NCBI GenBank assembly: GCA_025351985.1
Contig: JANXUW010000145.1
Span: forward strand, 1-5,778
Reading direction: 5' to 3'
Origin: Pseudolysobacter sp.
GTDB lineage: Bacteria > Pseudomonadota > Gammaproteobacteria > Xanthomonadales > Rhodanobacteraceae
DNA: 5,778 nt
Shown here: piece by piece, positions 1-5,717 of the stretch
Layout: each line of letters starts with the position of its first letter
How positions within the stretch are numbered: the stretch's first letter is position 1
Notes under the pieces: generated by a model
Database searches by the model: none
Told to the model about the DNA's origin: nothing
The model's input: the letters and a program-made list of their open reading frames with translations, nothing else
Position numbers and translations under genes: made by a program

Positions 1-2244
1 GGAATTGCAGCGTGTCTTGCCGCGATGCGCGTGTTGCAGCGTGAAATCGATCGCACCACCGGCGACATTGCGCCAGACATAATCCAACCCGGCGGCGGCC
101 GAGAATGAAGGTTCGCCGGTCGGCTGGCCGCTCAAATCAACCTGGTTGCTGTCGACGAAATCCTTGTAGCGTGCGTCGATATAGGCCGAGGTGAAGTTCA
201 GCCGCAAGCCTTCGCTCGCCTGCCAGTGCGCTTCGAGTTCGAGCCCTTTGGCGTCCTGATCGCTGCTCGTGACGAGATATAGCGGCAGGCCGTTGTTGAC
301 ATCCTGCACAAGCGTCAGCGATTGCAGGTTCGAGAACTTGTAGTAATAAATCGACGCATTCAGCAGCAAGTGGTAGTCGGGGAAATAACTCTTGATGCCA
401 GCCTCGTAGTTCTTGACGTTTTCCGGTTGGTAGGTGGAGCCGACCTGCACGCTGTTGAAGCCGCCGGCCTGATAACCCTTGGTCGCCGAGGCGTAGATCA
501 TTACCTCGGGCGTGAGTTTGTAATCGAGCACGAGGCGCGGGCTGGTATCGTTCCAGCTGTTGTTGAGTGCGAGCGGTTTGGCGCTCGATGCAAGCGTGTT
601 GAACTCGAGATTGTTGCTGAGGATCGGCGCGAGTTGCGCCGCCTGATCCGGCGTGAAAAATCCGGTCGCCACCAGCGCGCTGGCCGGATCGAGACCAGCC
701 GCCGTGGCCGCGGCAATCGCCGCATCGAGACTCGATGCTTTGCGCAACGGGTTGTACCAGCTGAACTCTTTTTCGTCATGCGTGAAGCGCACGCCGGTGG
801 TCAGGTTCAGGCGATCAGTGAGATGCCAGATCACGTCGCCGTACAACGCCTGCGCCTTGTAGTCGCCGTGATTGAAAATCGATTCCTGCCACGGGTCGCC
901 GAGCAGGCTCGGCAGCCCAACCGAGCCGTACACTTGGCTGAGCGTGCCGACCAGTGGAAACCCGACCTGCGGATTGTTGCTGAGCAAGGTATCGATGGTG
1001 TCGGTGAAAAAATTCAGCTGGCTCGATTGTTCGGCTTTTTCCTTGAAGAAACTCGCCCCCGCGACCCAGTTCGCGCGCGAGGTTTCGCCGGACAACTTGA
1101 ACTCCTGCGACCAGGTGGTATTGCTCTCGACATTGGTCGTGTCGAAATAGGTCTGGATGCGATTCGTGCCGCTGTCGCTCTCGCGGTTGTAGCTGTCGAA
1201 ATTGCGCCACGCCGTGGTCGAGGTGAAATCGGCCCAACCGAACGGATGTTCGATGCGCAACGTCACGCCATCGAAACGTCGGCGTTCGCCGCCGTCGATC
1301 ACGTTGTTGTAAACCGGCGCCTTGAGCGGATCGAGATAGGTATCGGGATTGGCGCCCAGCGCGGGCACACCGGGCGCTGGCGGCATCACCACCAGACCGA
1401 TCGCGGGACGCGCCGGCTGATCGAGTTTTTCGTGTTCCCACGTCAGCAGGATCTGGGTATCGCCCGGTGCATTCCAGCGGAACGCCGCACGCGTACCCCA
1501 GTCGTGTTGGCCTTCGTAGCGTTGGCCGCTCGCGGCGTCCTTGAGCCAGCCGTCGCTCTGGTTGTTGACGAAGCTGAAACGCAGTGCCATGTCCTGATTG
1601 ATCGGCGCATTCAGCACGCCATCGATGTAGCGCAGGCCGTAATCGCCGAAGCGCACGCGCGCCTGTTCTTGCCACTTGTCGGACGGTTCGTTGGTGATGA
1701 TCGAGATCGCACCGCCCGCGCTGTTGCGGCCGAACAAGGTGCCTTGCGGCCCTTTCAAAACCTCGATGCGCTGCACGTCGTTGAAATTCATGAGTGCACC
1801 ACCGGTCTTGCCGGTGTAGACGCCATCGACGTACACGCCGATCGGCGAATCCGAACCCACCCCGAAATCGCCAGTGCCGATACCGCGCATCGCGTACGAA
1901 GGCTGGGTGGGTTGATCGCCGCCGACGACGAGGCCGGGGATATAACCGTTCATCTTGCTGAGGTCGGTGACCGCGAGTTTGTCGATATCCTTGCTCGTGA
2001 CGATCTGCAACGGAATCGGCACGTCCTGCACCTGCTGGCTGCGGCTCTGCGCGGTGACGGTGACGTTTTCGAGTTCGGTCGTGGCGCCGTTCGCGCCGGT
2101 AGTCGCTGCCGCGGGCGTATCTGCCGCTGCGGCATCGGACGCTTCTGTTGCCGCCGCAAGATTCGGTGCGAGGCACGCAAGCGTCACACCTCCGAACAGG
2201 ATTTCACGAAGACACAGCGTCAATTTTTTTCTGAGTATGGTCAC
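1..2244 (-). CDS. TonB-dependent outer-membrane receptor, 3' end cut off by the window
   Basis: This is a TonB-dependent receptor, a gated 22-strand outer-membrane barrel that imports a ligand using TonB-ExbBD energy. The frame is open for 748 codons to the window edge. Residues 1-32 form a signal peptide (KK near the start, hydrophobic core, AAA before TEA). A TonB-box-like ELENVTVTAQ lies at 57-66. The plug covers about 72-187, with DVPIPLQIV, RGIGTGDFG, SPIGVYVDGVY and IEVLKGPQGTLFGRNSAGG. Barrel signatures follow: LTTGVRFTHDEKEF (481-494), YASATKGYQAGGFN (584-597), KNYEAGIKSYF (611-621) and HRGKTRCNS at the cut end. The family is usually about 780-850 residues, so only the last strands are missing. 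An Ala-rich stretch at about 500-560 is probably an extracellular loop. The start is GTG at 2244 with GGGGAG eight bases upstream; the only nearby ATG is out of frame and stops after three codons. It is the third gene after the beta-helix and cytochrome genes. The ligand is unknown. Confidence 0.95.
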   Translation of the reverse strand, partial: MTILRKKLTLCLREILFGGVTLACLAPNLAAATEASDAAAADTPAAATTGANGATTELENVTVTAQSRSQQVQDVPIPLQIVTSKDIDKLAVTDLSKMNGYIPGLVVGGDQPTQPSYAMRGIGTGDFGVGSDSPIGVYVDGVYTGKTGGALMNFNDVQRIEVLKGPQGTLFGRNSAGGAISIITNEPSDKWQEQARVRFGDYGLRYIDGVLNAPINQDMALRFSFVNNQSDGWLKDAASGQRYEGQHDWGTRAAFRWNAPGDTQILLTWEHEKLDQPARPAIGLVVMPPAPGVPALGANPDTYLDPLKAPVYNNVIDGGERRRFDGVTLRIEHPFGWADFTSTTAWRNFDSYNRESDSGTNRIQTYFDTTNVESNTTWSQEFKLSGETSRANWVAGASFFKEKAEQSSQLNFFTDTIDTLLSNNPQVGFPLVGTLSQVYGSVGLPSLLGDPWQESIFNHGDYKAQALYGDVIWHLTDRLNLTTGVRFTHDEKEFSWYNPLRKASSLDAAIAAATAAGLDPASALVATGFFTPDQAAQLAPILSNNLEFNTLASSAKPLALNNSWNDTSPRLVLDYKLTPEVMIYASATKGYQAGGFNSVQVGSTYQPENVKNYEAGIKSYFPDYHLLLNASIYYYKFSNLQSLTLVQDVNNGLPLYLVTSSDQDAKGLELEAHWQASEGLRLNFTSAYIDARYKDFVDSNQVDLSGQPTGEPSFSAAAGLDYVWRNVAGGAIDFTLQHAHRGKTRCNS

Positions 2245-2252
2245 CTGCGCAT

Positions 2253-2258
2253 CTCCCC
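2253..2258 (-). promoter_or_regulatory. Shine-Dalgarno sequence that fixes the GTG start of the receptor gene
   Basis: On the minus strand this reads GGGGAG, eight bases before the GTG at 2244. No ATG lies in frame between the upstream in-frame TGA (2296-2298) and the GTG. The Shine-Dalgarno sequence together with the signal peptide starting there therefore decides the start. Confidence 0.7.
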
Positions 2259-2287
2259 ACGTGCTAATACCAAGTACAACAAATGCA

Positions 2288-2316
2288 ATATCGCATCATC
2301 CGCGGATCATGCGTAT
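2288..2316. promoter_or_regulatory. Near-perfect palindrome between the cytochrome and receptor genes
   Basis: The core GCATCATCCGCGGATCATGC (2293-2312) equals its own reverse complement at 18 of 20 positions, with one symmetrical C/C mismatch. It extends by C2292/G2313, and by ATA/TAT (2288-2290 and 2314-2316) if one T is bulged. It starts 20 bases after the cytochrome stop codon and ends about 45 bases before the receptor GTG. As RNA it would fold into a stem of about 11-14 pairs with a CGCG loop. The sequence after it is U-rich (UAUUGCAUUUGUUGU) but has no clean U-run. It could be a dimeric regulator's operator, an mRNA-stabilising or attenuating hairpin, or a weak terminator; I cannot choose between these from sequence alone. 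Confidence 0.5.
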
Positions 2317-2336
2317 CGCCTGAGATTTTTTATCCA

Positions 2337-3527
2337 TCACGACGCCAAATCGCAACTCCCCTGCCACGCCGCGATCCACGCGCGGATCAATTCCACACCT
2401 TCGCGATGGATCGTGCTGCGGCCCTGCTCCGGCATCATCACGCTCGGTTCGCTGGAATTCATACGATACGGCAGAATCGAATCGTCGGGTTTGCCGGGCA
2501 GAATATCGACCTTGTGATCGCCTGTGCCACGACCCGCCGCCACCGGCGGTTTGCAAAAACCCAGATTCCGATCCGGCGCCGTGAAAATATCCAACGACAG
2601 GCCCGTGGTATTGGCCGGGCCTTTCGGGTTGTGGCAGTGACCACAATTGATGTCGAGATAAGCACGCGCACGCGCCGTGACATCCTGCGTGGCATCGTGC
2701 CAATCGGCATTGCGCGGCACACTGGCCGCTTCCGGCACGCCCATGAGATAACCGAGTCGTGTCAAATGTGCGAGCTGATTTTCGCGGCCATCGCTATACG
2801 CATAATCGCGATTCAGATGCCGCGCCTTCGGCCCGATCGGCGCGATCAGCGACGGATTTTTCATGTCGGTGCCGTGGCACCCCGCGCACTGGTTTTCATT
2901 CGGCACGACATACGTGAACGGTTCGCGTGCGCCATCGTCGGCGACCAGTTCCAGCGATTGCGTATCGCCCGTGCGCGCGAGTTCGGCGTCGGTCTGATCC
3001 GCATTCCACACATACGGCAACGCCGCCCAGCCGCCTTCGCGACGCACGAGCACGCGGGTTTCGATCAGGTGCACGTGGGTGAGATCGAGACCCGCCCCGG
3101 CGAAGTCGCGCGACTGGTCATACGTGCGCGCCACCGATTTGGCATCGCGCGGTGCGTTCTTCGGCAACGGATAGAAAAACGTCTTAGTGATGACCGTGCC
3201 GACCGGGAAATCGAACGTCTGCGTCGTATCGTATTTGGCCGCGACGCCCTTCGGCATCCAGATCGTGCGCAGCTTGTGCGCGTAGTCGGTGAACAGCGGC
3301 GTGTTCAGATCGAAAGGAACCACTTCGTCGTTCAGAACCAGCTTGCCGTCCTGCGCCGCGAGCACGTGCCAGTCGCTCAGATGTGCCGGGCTGCCGCTGG
3401 CATGGAACACCACCGGCGACTGCGGCGACGGCGCTCGCGAACACGCCGCCAGACCGAGCAGCGCGAACGCCACCAGCCAACGCCAACCTGCGCCCACCGA
3501 CGAATCCAAACCTGCTGCCTTGCGCAT
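2337..3527 (-). CDS. SO2930/HNE_0200-family diheme c-type cytochrome lipoprotein (TIGR03806-like)
   Basis: A 396-residue predicted lipoprotein. Residues 1-28 are a signal peptide ending in LAAC, with the lipidated Cys at 29; Ser at +2 predicts outer-membrane sorting. A globular N-terminal part has PFDLNTPLFTDYAHKLRTIW (71-90), typical of the family as I remember it. Two haem-attachment motifs follow, CAGCH (214-218) and CGHCH (295-299). A C-terminal SVMMPEQG (362-369) could supply the distal Met of one haem, as in small c-type cytochromes. The only other cysteines, 325 and 392, could form a disulfide. The start at 3527 has AAGGAA just upstream and lies 11 bases after the beta-helix stop; longer readings overlap that gene and lack a signal peptide. 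The family is known to occur beside a beta-helix protein (TIGR03805), as here, and its function is unknown. Electron transfer at the outer membrane is an inference from the haems and the lipobox. Confidence 0.9.
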   Translation of the reverse strand: MRKAAGLDSSVGAGWRWLVAFALLGLAACSRAPSPQSPVVFHASGSPAHLSDWHVLAAQDGKLVLNDEVVPFDLNTPLFTDYAHKLRTIWMPKGVAAKYDTTQTFDFPVGTVITKTFFYPLPKNAPRDAKSVARTYDQSRDFAGAGLDLTHVHLIETRVLVRREGGWAALPYVWNADQTDAELARTGDTQSLELVADDGAREPFTYVVPNENQCAGCHGTDMKNPSLIAPIGPKARHLNRDYAYSDGRENQLAHLTRLGYLMGVPEAASVPRNADWHDATQDVTARARAYLDINCGHCHNPKGPANTTGLSLDIFTAPDRNLGFCKPPVAAGRGTGDHKVDILPGKPDDSILPYRMNSSEPSVMMPEQGRSTIHREGVELIRAWIAAWQGSCDLAS

Positions 3528-3538
3528 CGTTTCCTTGC

Positions 3539-4774
3539 TCACGCTTTGGCCGGCAACACAACGGCGGGCAACTTGGCCAGCTCGCACTGGAACGGCGCCA
3601 TGTCGGTGCTCGGCTTGTCGTACTTGTTCGGACCGTCGACATTGAGGATGCCGGTATCGCCGTTGCGGATGCAGATGCGTTGTTCGGCCGGCGGCAATCC
3701 ATTCACCAACGTCTTGGTATCGACGTAGCCATCCCACAAGATATTCGGGAAGTGTCCGGTGATGCCGAACATCGCGGTCTTGAGTGTTTTCAGGTCGAGC
3801 CCATCAGGCGAATCGCCGCCGCCCGAGAAACGATTGTCGTAGATGAAAATTCCCTTCGGATACGGATCGTAATTTTCCGCGACGCCGTATTTGTTCATGT
3901 AGCCGGTCGAGAAATAACTTGAAATGATCAGGTTCGCTGTCTTGTTGTCGGCGATGTCGTTATCGAAAATCTCGACCAGCGGATTCGAGTTGATGACGAT
4001 GCCCGAACCCGCCGGCACGCTCGCCACCGCCGCGCCTTTTGCCGCGAAATTGCCGGTGTTATTGGCGACCGCGTGGTTCTTGTAGACGCGTGTCGAATGT
4101 CCGGGCTGCGACAGGTTCGGCATATTGAAAACCAGGATGCCGCCGGTGTTTTTGGTCGCGGTATTTTCGTAGACGTCGGCATTGATGGTGTTTTCGATCT
4201 CGATGCCGGCGACGTTGAGCTCGGCGCGATTGCGACGCACAATCACGGTGTTCGATTGACCGACGTAGATGCCGGCATCGGACGCGCCGATCGCGATCGA
4301 ATCCTCGATCAGCACATTGCGGGTTTTCACCGGGTAGATGCCGTAGGCGCCGTTGGTGGTTTGCGATCCGCCGGTCCATTCGACGCGCACGCCGCGGATC
4401 GTGATGTTCTCGCCGTCGTTGATCTTGAGGCCGTCGCCCTTGCTGTCTTCGATCGCGAGGTTTTCGATCGTGAAGTCGCTCGCATTCACCAGCATGCCTT
4501 CCGGACCGGCCACCTGGCCCTTGAACGACAGGATGGATTTGTCCTGGCCCGCACCGCGGATCGTGACGCCGTTGACGCGCAGCGTCAGGCCGCGATCGAA
4601 ACGGTGTTTGCCCGCCGGAATCTCGATCACGCTGCCGGGCTTGGCGTCCAGCAATTGTTCCTGCAGATGCTTCTGATACGCCGTGTCTTCAGCGCTCAGC
4701 GCCTTGATTTCTTCAGCGCCGCGGCCACAGCCGGCGAGCGTGACGACAAGTGCGGCGAGAACGAGCTTGCGCAT
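3539..4774 (-). CDS. Parallel beta-helix lipoprotein, partner of the diheme cytochrome (TIGR03805-like)
   Basis: A 411-residue lipoprotein. The signal peptide MRKLVLAALVVTLAGC has lipobox LAGC with Cys16 lipidated, and Gly at +2 suggests the outer membrane. From about residue 48 to 315 it is a right-handed parallel beta-helix of the NosD/pectate-lyase-like type. The turns can be read as repeated V/I-x-I-x-x-N/D patterns: VTIRGAG (70-76), FTIENLAIEDS (101-111), ITIRGVRVEW (124-133), VLIEDSIAI (154-162), VIVRRNRAELN (177-187), VEIFDNDIADN (267-277) and IFIYDNRFSG (309-318). A non-repetitive C-terminal cap of about 95 residues has two cysteines (368, 397) that may pair. I see no clear lyase active site, so binding is as likely as catalysis. 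The start at 4774 has GGAG seven bases upstream; the in-frame ATG 18 codons earlier would bury the signal peptide. It is the first gene of the apparent operon, and its family regularly pairs with the cytochrome gene that follows. Function unknown. Confidence 0.9.
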   Translation of the reverse strand: MRKLVLAALVVTLAGCGRGAEEIKALSAEDTAYQKHLQEQLLDAKPGSVIEIPAGKHRFDRGLTLRVNGVTIRGAGQDKSILSFKGQVAGPEGMLVNASDFTIENLAIEDSKGDGLKINDGENITIRGVRVEWTGGSQTTNGAYGIYPVKTRNVLIEDSIAIGASDAGIYVGQSNTVIVRRNRAELNVAGIEIENTINADVYENTATKNTGGILVFNMPNLSQPGHSTRVYKNHAVANNTGNFAAKGAAVASVPAGSGIVINSNPLVEIFDNDIADNKTANLIISSYFSTGYMNKYGVAENYDPYPKGIFIYDNRFSGGGDSPDGLDLKTLKTAMFGITGHFPNILWDGYVDTKTLVNGLPPAEQRICIRNGDTGILNVDGPNKYDKPSTDMAPFQCELAKLPAVVLPAKA

Positions 4775-4989
4775 GTTGCGACTCCAAAGCGGATGGGTTG
4801 CGTCGAACAAGCCCGACACGCCACGCACCTGGAGCAGGCCATGTCGATCTCACCACTTGACGACGCCATGCCAGTCTCAACAAAACGTTCACTATCGTAA
4901 AGGGTGGCAACGCGGCATCGTGGGGGGCAAAGCGGACAAGATGCGGGAGCGTATGGTGGACGGAAGTTTCAATGGTCTCGCCCGATGAG

Positions 4990-5026
4990 CGTAGGTCGGA
5001 TGAGCGGCGCAGCCGCGTTATCCGAC
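4990..5026 (+). repeat. REP-like palindrome, copy 1
   Basis: The element opens with the conserved head CGTAGGTCGGA and contains an imperfect hairpin. The outer stem is TCGGAT (4996-5001) with ATCCGA (5020-5025). The inner stem is GCGGC (5004-5008) with GCCGC (5012-5016), around a three-base loop. A GTAGGTCGGAT head followed by a GC-rich hairpin is typical of repetitive extragenic palindromes in gammaproteobacteria. An 8-base direct repeat, GATGAGCG, occurs at 4984-4991 and 4999-5006. The genome copy number, which would prove it is a REP, cannot be seen here. Confidence 0.65.
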
Positions 5027-5069
5027 AATGGAATAAAACTCGCGGGCTCCCAGAATTGCGAGGCCAATC

Positions 5070-5100
5070 GTCGGAAGGCGCTGCGCTTTTCCGACCTACG
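5070..5100 (-). repeat. REP-like palindrome, copy 2, inverted relative to copy 1
   Basis: Read on the minus strand, this element has the same 11-base head, CGTAGGTCGGA, as copy 1. Its hairpin has outer stem TCGGAA with TTCCGA (5089-5094 and 5071-5076) and inner stem GCGC with GCGC around a single A. It begins two bases beyond the stop codon of the small lipoprotein gene, a usual REP position. Copies 1 and 2 point toward each other, with 43 bases between them, as in a BIME. The hairpin may protect the 3' end of the lipoprotein mRNA, but no U-run follows to make it a classical terminator. Confidence 0.65.
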
Positions 5101-5102
5101 GA

Positions 5103-5417
5103 CTATTTGCCGACTCTTCGAAGCGAGCCCAATTCCGTGCGAGCGGAGTCCGCGCCAGTCATTGTGTATCGCATGGCCATTCCCTTAGCCATACCATCCG
5201 TGTAAGTGACGAGAACATCACTACCCTCGGTTCTGTATGAAACCTTTTCGATGATGCCAAGTGATTCGGTTTCACCGCTGCGGAAGATAATTGTCATGGG
5301 CAGGGCGCCAGACATTTGCCACTTACCTGCCAAGGGACCTGGATTGGCTGAGCGATTACAGGCGTCAATCGTTAATGCAAACGCAGCGGCCACCACGAGA
5401 CGAATGATCTTTACCAT
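5103..5417 (-). CDS. Small predicted lipoprotein of unknown family
   Basis: A 104-residue protein whose family I do not recognise. Residues 1-19 look like a signal peptide (K3, R6, then a VVAAAFALT core), followed by Cys20 in the context TIDAC. Asp at -2 is unusual for a lipobox, so lipidation is likely but not certain. The mature part contains GPLAGKWQMSG (27-37) followed by alternating hydrophobic strands (MTIIF, IIEKVSYR, VLVTYTDG, MAMRYTMTG). That looks like a small beta-sandwich or a lipocalin-like fold with a GKW start, but this is only a resemblance. The start at 5417 has GAGGAG directly upstream, at tight spacing. An in-frame ATG at 5453, two bases after the preceding stop, lacks a Shine-Dalgarno sequence and lies upstream of the predicted transcript start. 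It follows the XRE gene on the same strand, and a REP-like element lies right after its stop. Confidence 0.7.
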   Translation of the reverse strand: MVKIIRLVVAAAFALTIDACNRSANPGPLAGKWQMSGALPMTIIFRSGETESLGIIEKVSYRTEGSDVLVTYTDGMAKGMAMRYTMTGADSARTELGSLRRVGK

Positions 5418-5419
5418 GA

Positions 5420-5425
5420 CTCCTC
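5420..5425 (-). promoter_or_regulatory. Shine-Dalgarno sequence favouring the start at 5417 of the small lipoprotein
   Basis: On the minus strand this is GAGGAG, separated by only two bases from the ATG at 5417 (four if GAGG is taken as the core). The spacing is short but usable. It is the only good ribosome-binding signal near this gene; the ATG at 5453 has none. Confidence 0.55.
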
Positions 5426-5444
5426 TGATAGTCTGATATACGCG

Positions 5445-5472
5445 TTTATACATGCTTATGCCGCAGCATCAA
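5445..5472 (-). promoter_or_regulatory. Possible sigma-70 promoter for the small lipoprotein gene
   Basis: On the minus strand, TTGATG (5467-5472) is followed after 16 bases by TATAAA (5445-5450). These match the -35 consensus at four of six positions and the -10 consensus at five of six. Transcription would start near 5438, about 20 bases before the ATG at 5417 and just ahead of its Shine-Dalgarno sequence. The -35 box lies inside the last codons of the XRE gene, so the small gene could be expressed separately from it. Confidence 0.4.
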
Positions 5473-5716
5473 CCCGCACCTGCCAGCCAGGGAAAACGAG
5501 GACTGCCGGGTGACACTGCAGCGCTTGAGCAAGAACTTTTGCGCGCTCCACTCCAAGATTGACACGGCCGTTCTCGATGCTGGAGATCGTTGCTTGCGGG
5601 ATCCCCGTAAGTTGCGCCAATTGATTCTGGCTAAGCTCCTGAAGCTCGCGAATAATCCGAACCGACTCGCCGACGGTTACCTCAACTCGCTTCTTGGCAG
5701 GATGGAAGTTTTTCAT
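5456..5716 (-). CDS. XRE/Cro-type helix-turn-helix regulator, possibly an antitoxin
   Basis: An 86-residue DNA-binding protein consisting of little more than one HTH_3 (XRE/Cro-CI) domain. The helix-turn-helix spans about 29-53, SQNQLAQLTGIPQATISSIENG plus flanking residues, with the family hallmarks Q32-L33, the G38-I-P turn, and T43-I-S-x-I-E-N-G. After it come VNLGVERAKVLAQAL, typical of fourth and fifth helices, and a short tail VLVFPGWQV. The start at 5716 has GGAG eight bases upstream; the in-frame ATG at 5755 would add 13 residues unlike the family and has no good ribosome site. Small single-domain proteins of this kind are often HigA-like antitoxins that repress their own promoter together with a toxin. 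A toxin gene would lie upstream, mostly outside the window, so that role is an inference; a stand-alone repressor is the alternative. Confidence 0.85.
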   Translation of the reverse strand: MKNFHPAKKRVEVTVGESVRIIRELQELSQNQLAQLTGIPQATISSIENGRVNLGVERAKVLAQALQCHPAVLVFPGWQVRVDAAA

Positions 5717-5717
5717 T

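Larger units (their letters stand above)
4775..5102. other. Gene-free spacer upstream of the beta-helix operon
   Basis: This holds 328 bases with no credible coding region; the short open frames in it have no sensible start signals or protein features. Its right third consists of two REP-like palindromes in inverted orientation. The left two thirds (4775-4980) must contain the 5' leader, and probably the promoter, of the operon reading leftward. I found no convincing -35/-10 pair, only isolated half-matches such as TTGAAA and TACGAT in minus-strand orientation at unsuitable spacing. No tRNA, riboswitch or clean intrinsic terminator with a U-run was seen. Confidence 0.6.

Noticed and set aside
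815..2176. A 453-codon minus-strand frame inside the receptor gene
   Set aside because: It is a shifted frame of the receptor, with a low-complexity Arg-rich product and no start signal.
322..2517. A 731-codon open frame on the plus strand, opposite the receptor gene
   Set aside because: It is in exact codon register opposite the receptor, so it is the usual antisense shadow of a GC-rich gene. Its product is Arg/Val/Ala-rich without any domain, while the minus strand gives an unmistakable TonB-dependent receptor.
2283..3728. A 481-codon open frame on the plus strand, opposite the cytochrome gene
   Set aside because: Its product is Arg/His-rich and featureless and runs into the opposite of the neighbouring beta-helix gene. 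The minus strand encodes a lipoprotein with two CXXCH motifs.
3528..3737. Longer N-terminus for the cytochrome, starting at 3737
   Set aside because: It would overlap the beta-helix gene by about 200 bases and place the signal peptide some 70 residues inside the protein. ATG 3527 has a Shine-Dalgarno sequence and gives a normal lipoprotein signal.
4775..4828. Longer N-terminus for the beta-helix protein, starting at 4828
   Set aside because: The 18 extra residues are not signal-like, whereas the ATG at 4774 has GGAG seven bases upstream and opens directly with a lipoprotein signal peptide.
4073..4900. A 275-codon plus-strand frame opposite the beta-helix gene
   Set aside because: It repeats Asp/Val/Ala/Asp runs that mirror the beta-helix repeats on the other strand, so it is a shadow.
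4683..5205. Several overlapping short plus-strand frames across the spacer
   Set aside because: They run through the REP hairpins and into the opposite strand of the small lipoprotein gene. They have no ribosome site and no recognisable protein features.
5431..5455. Partial palindrome around ACGCGT as an operator for the XRE protein
   Set aside because: Only about 12 of 14 bases pair, around a common restriction-site-like core, and it lies downstream of the XRE gene rather than at its promoter. The evidence is too weak to list as a site.
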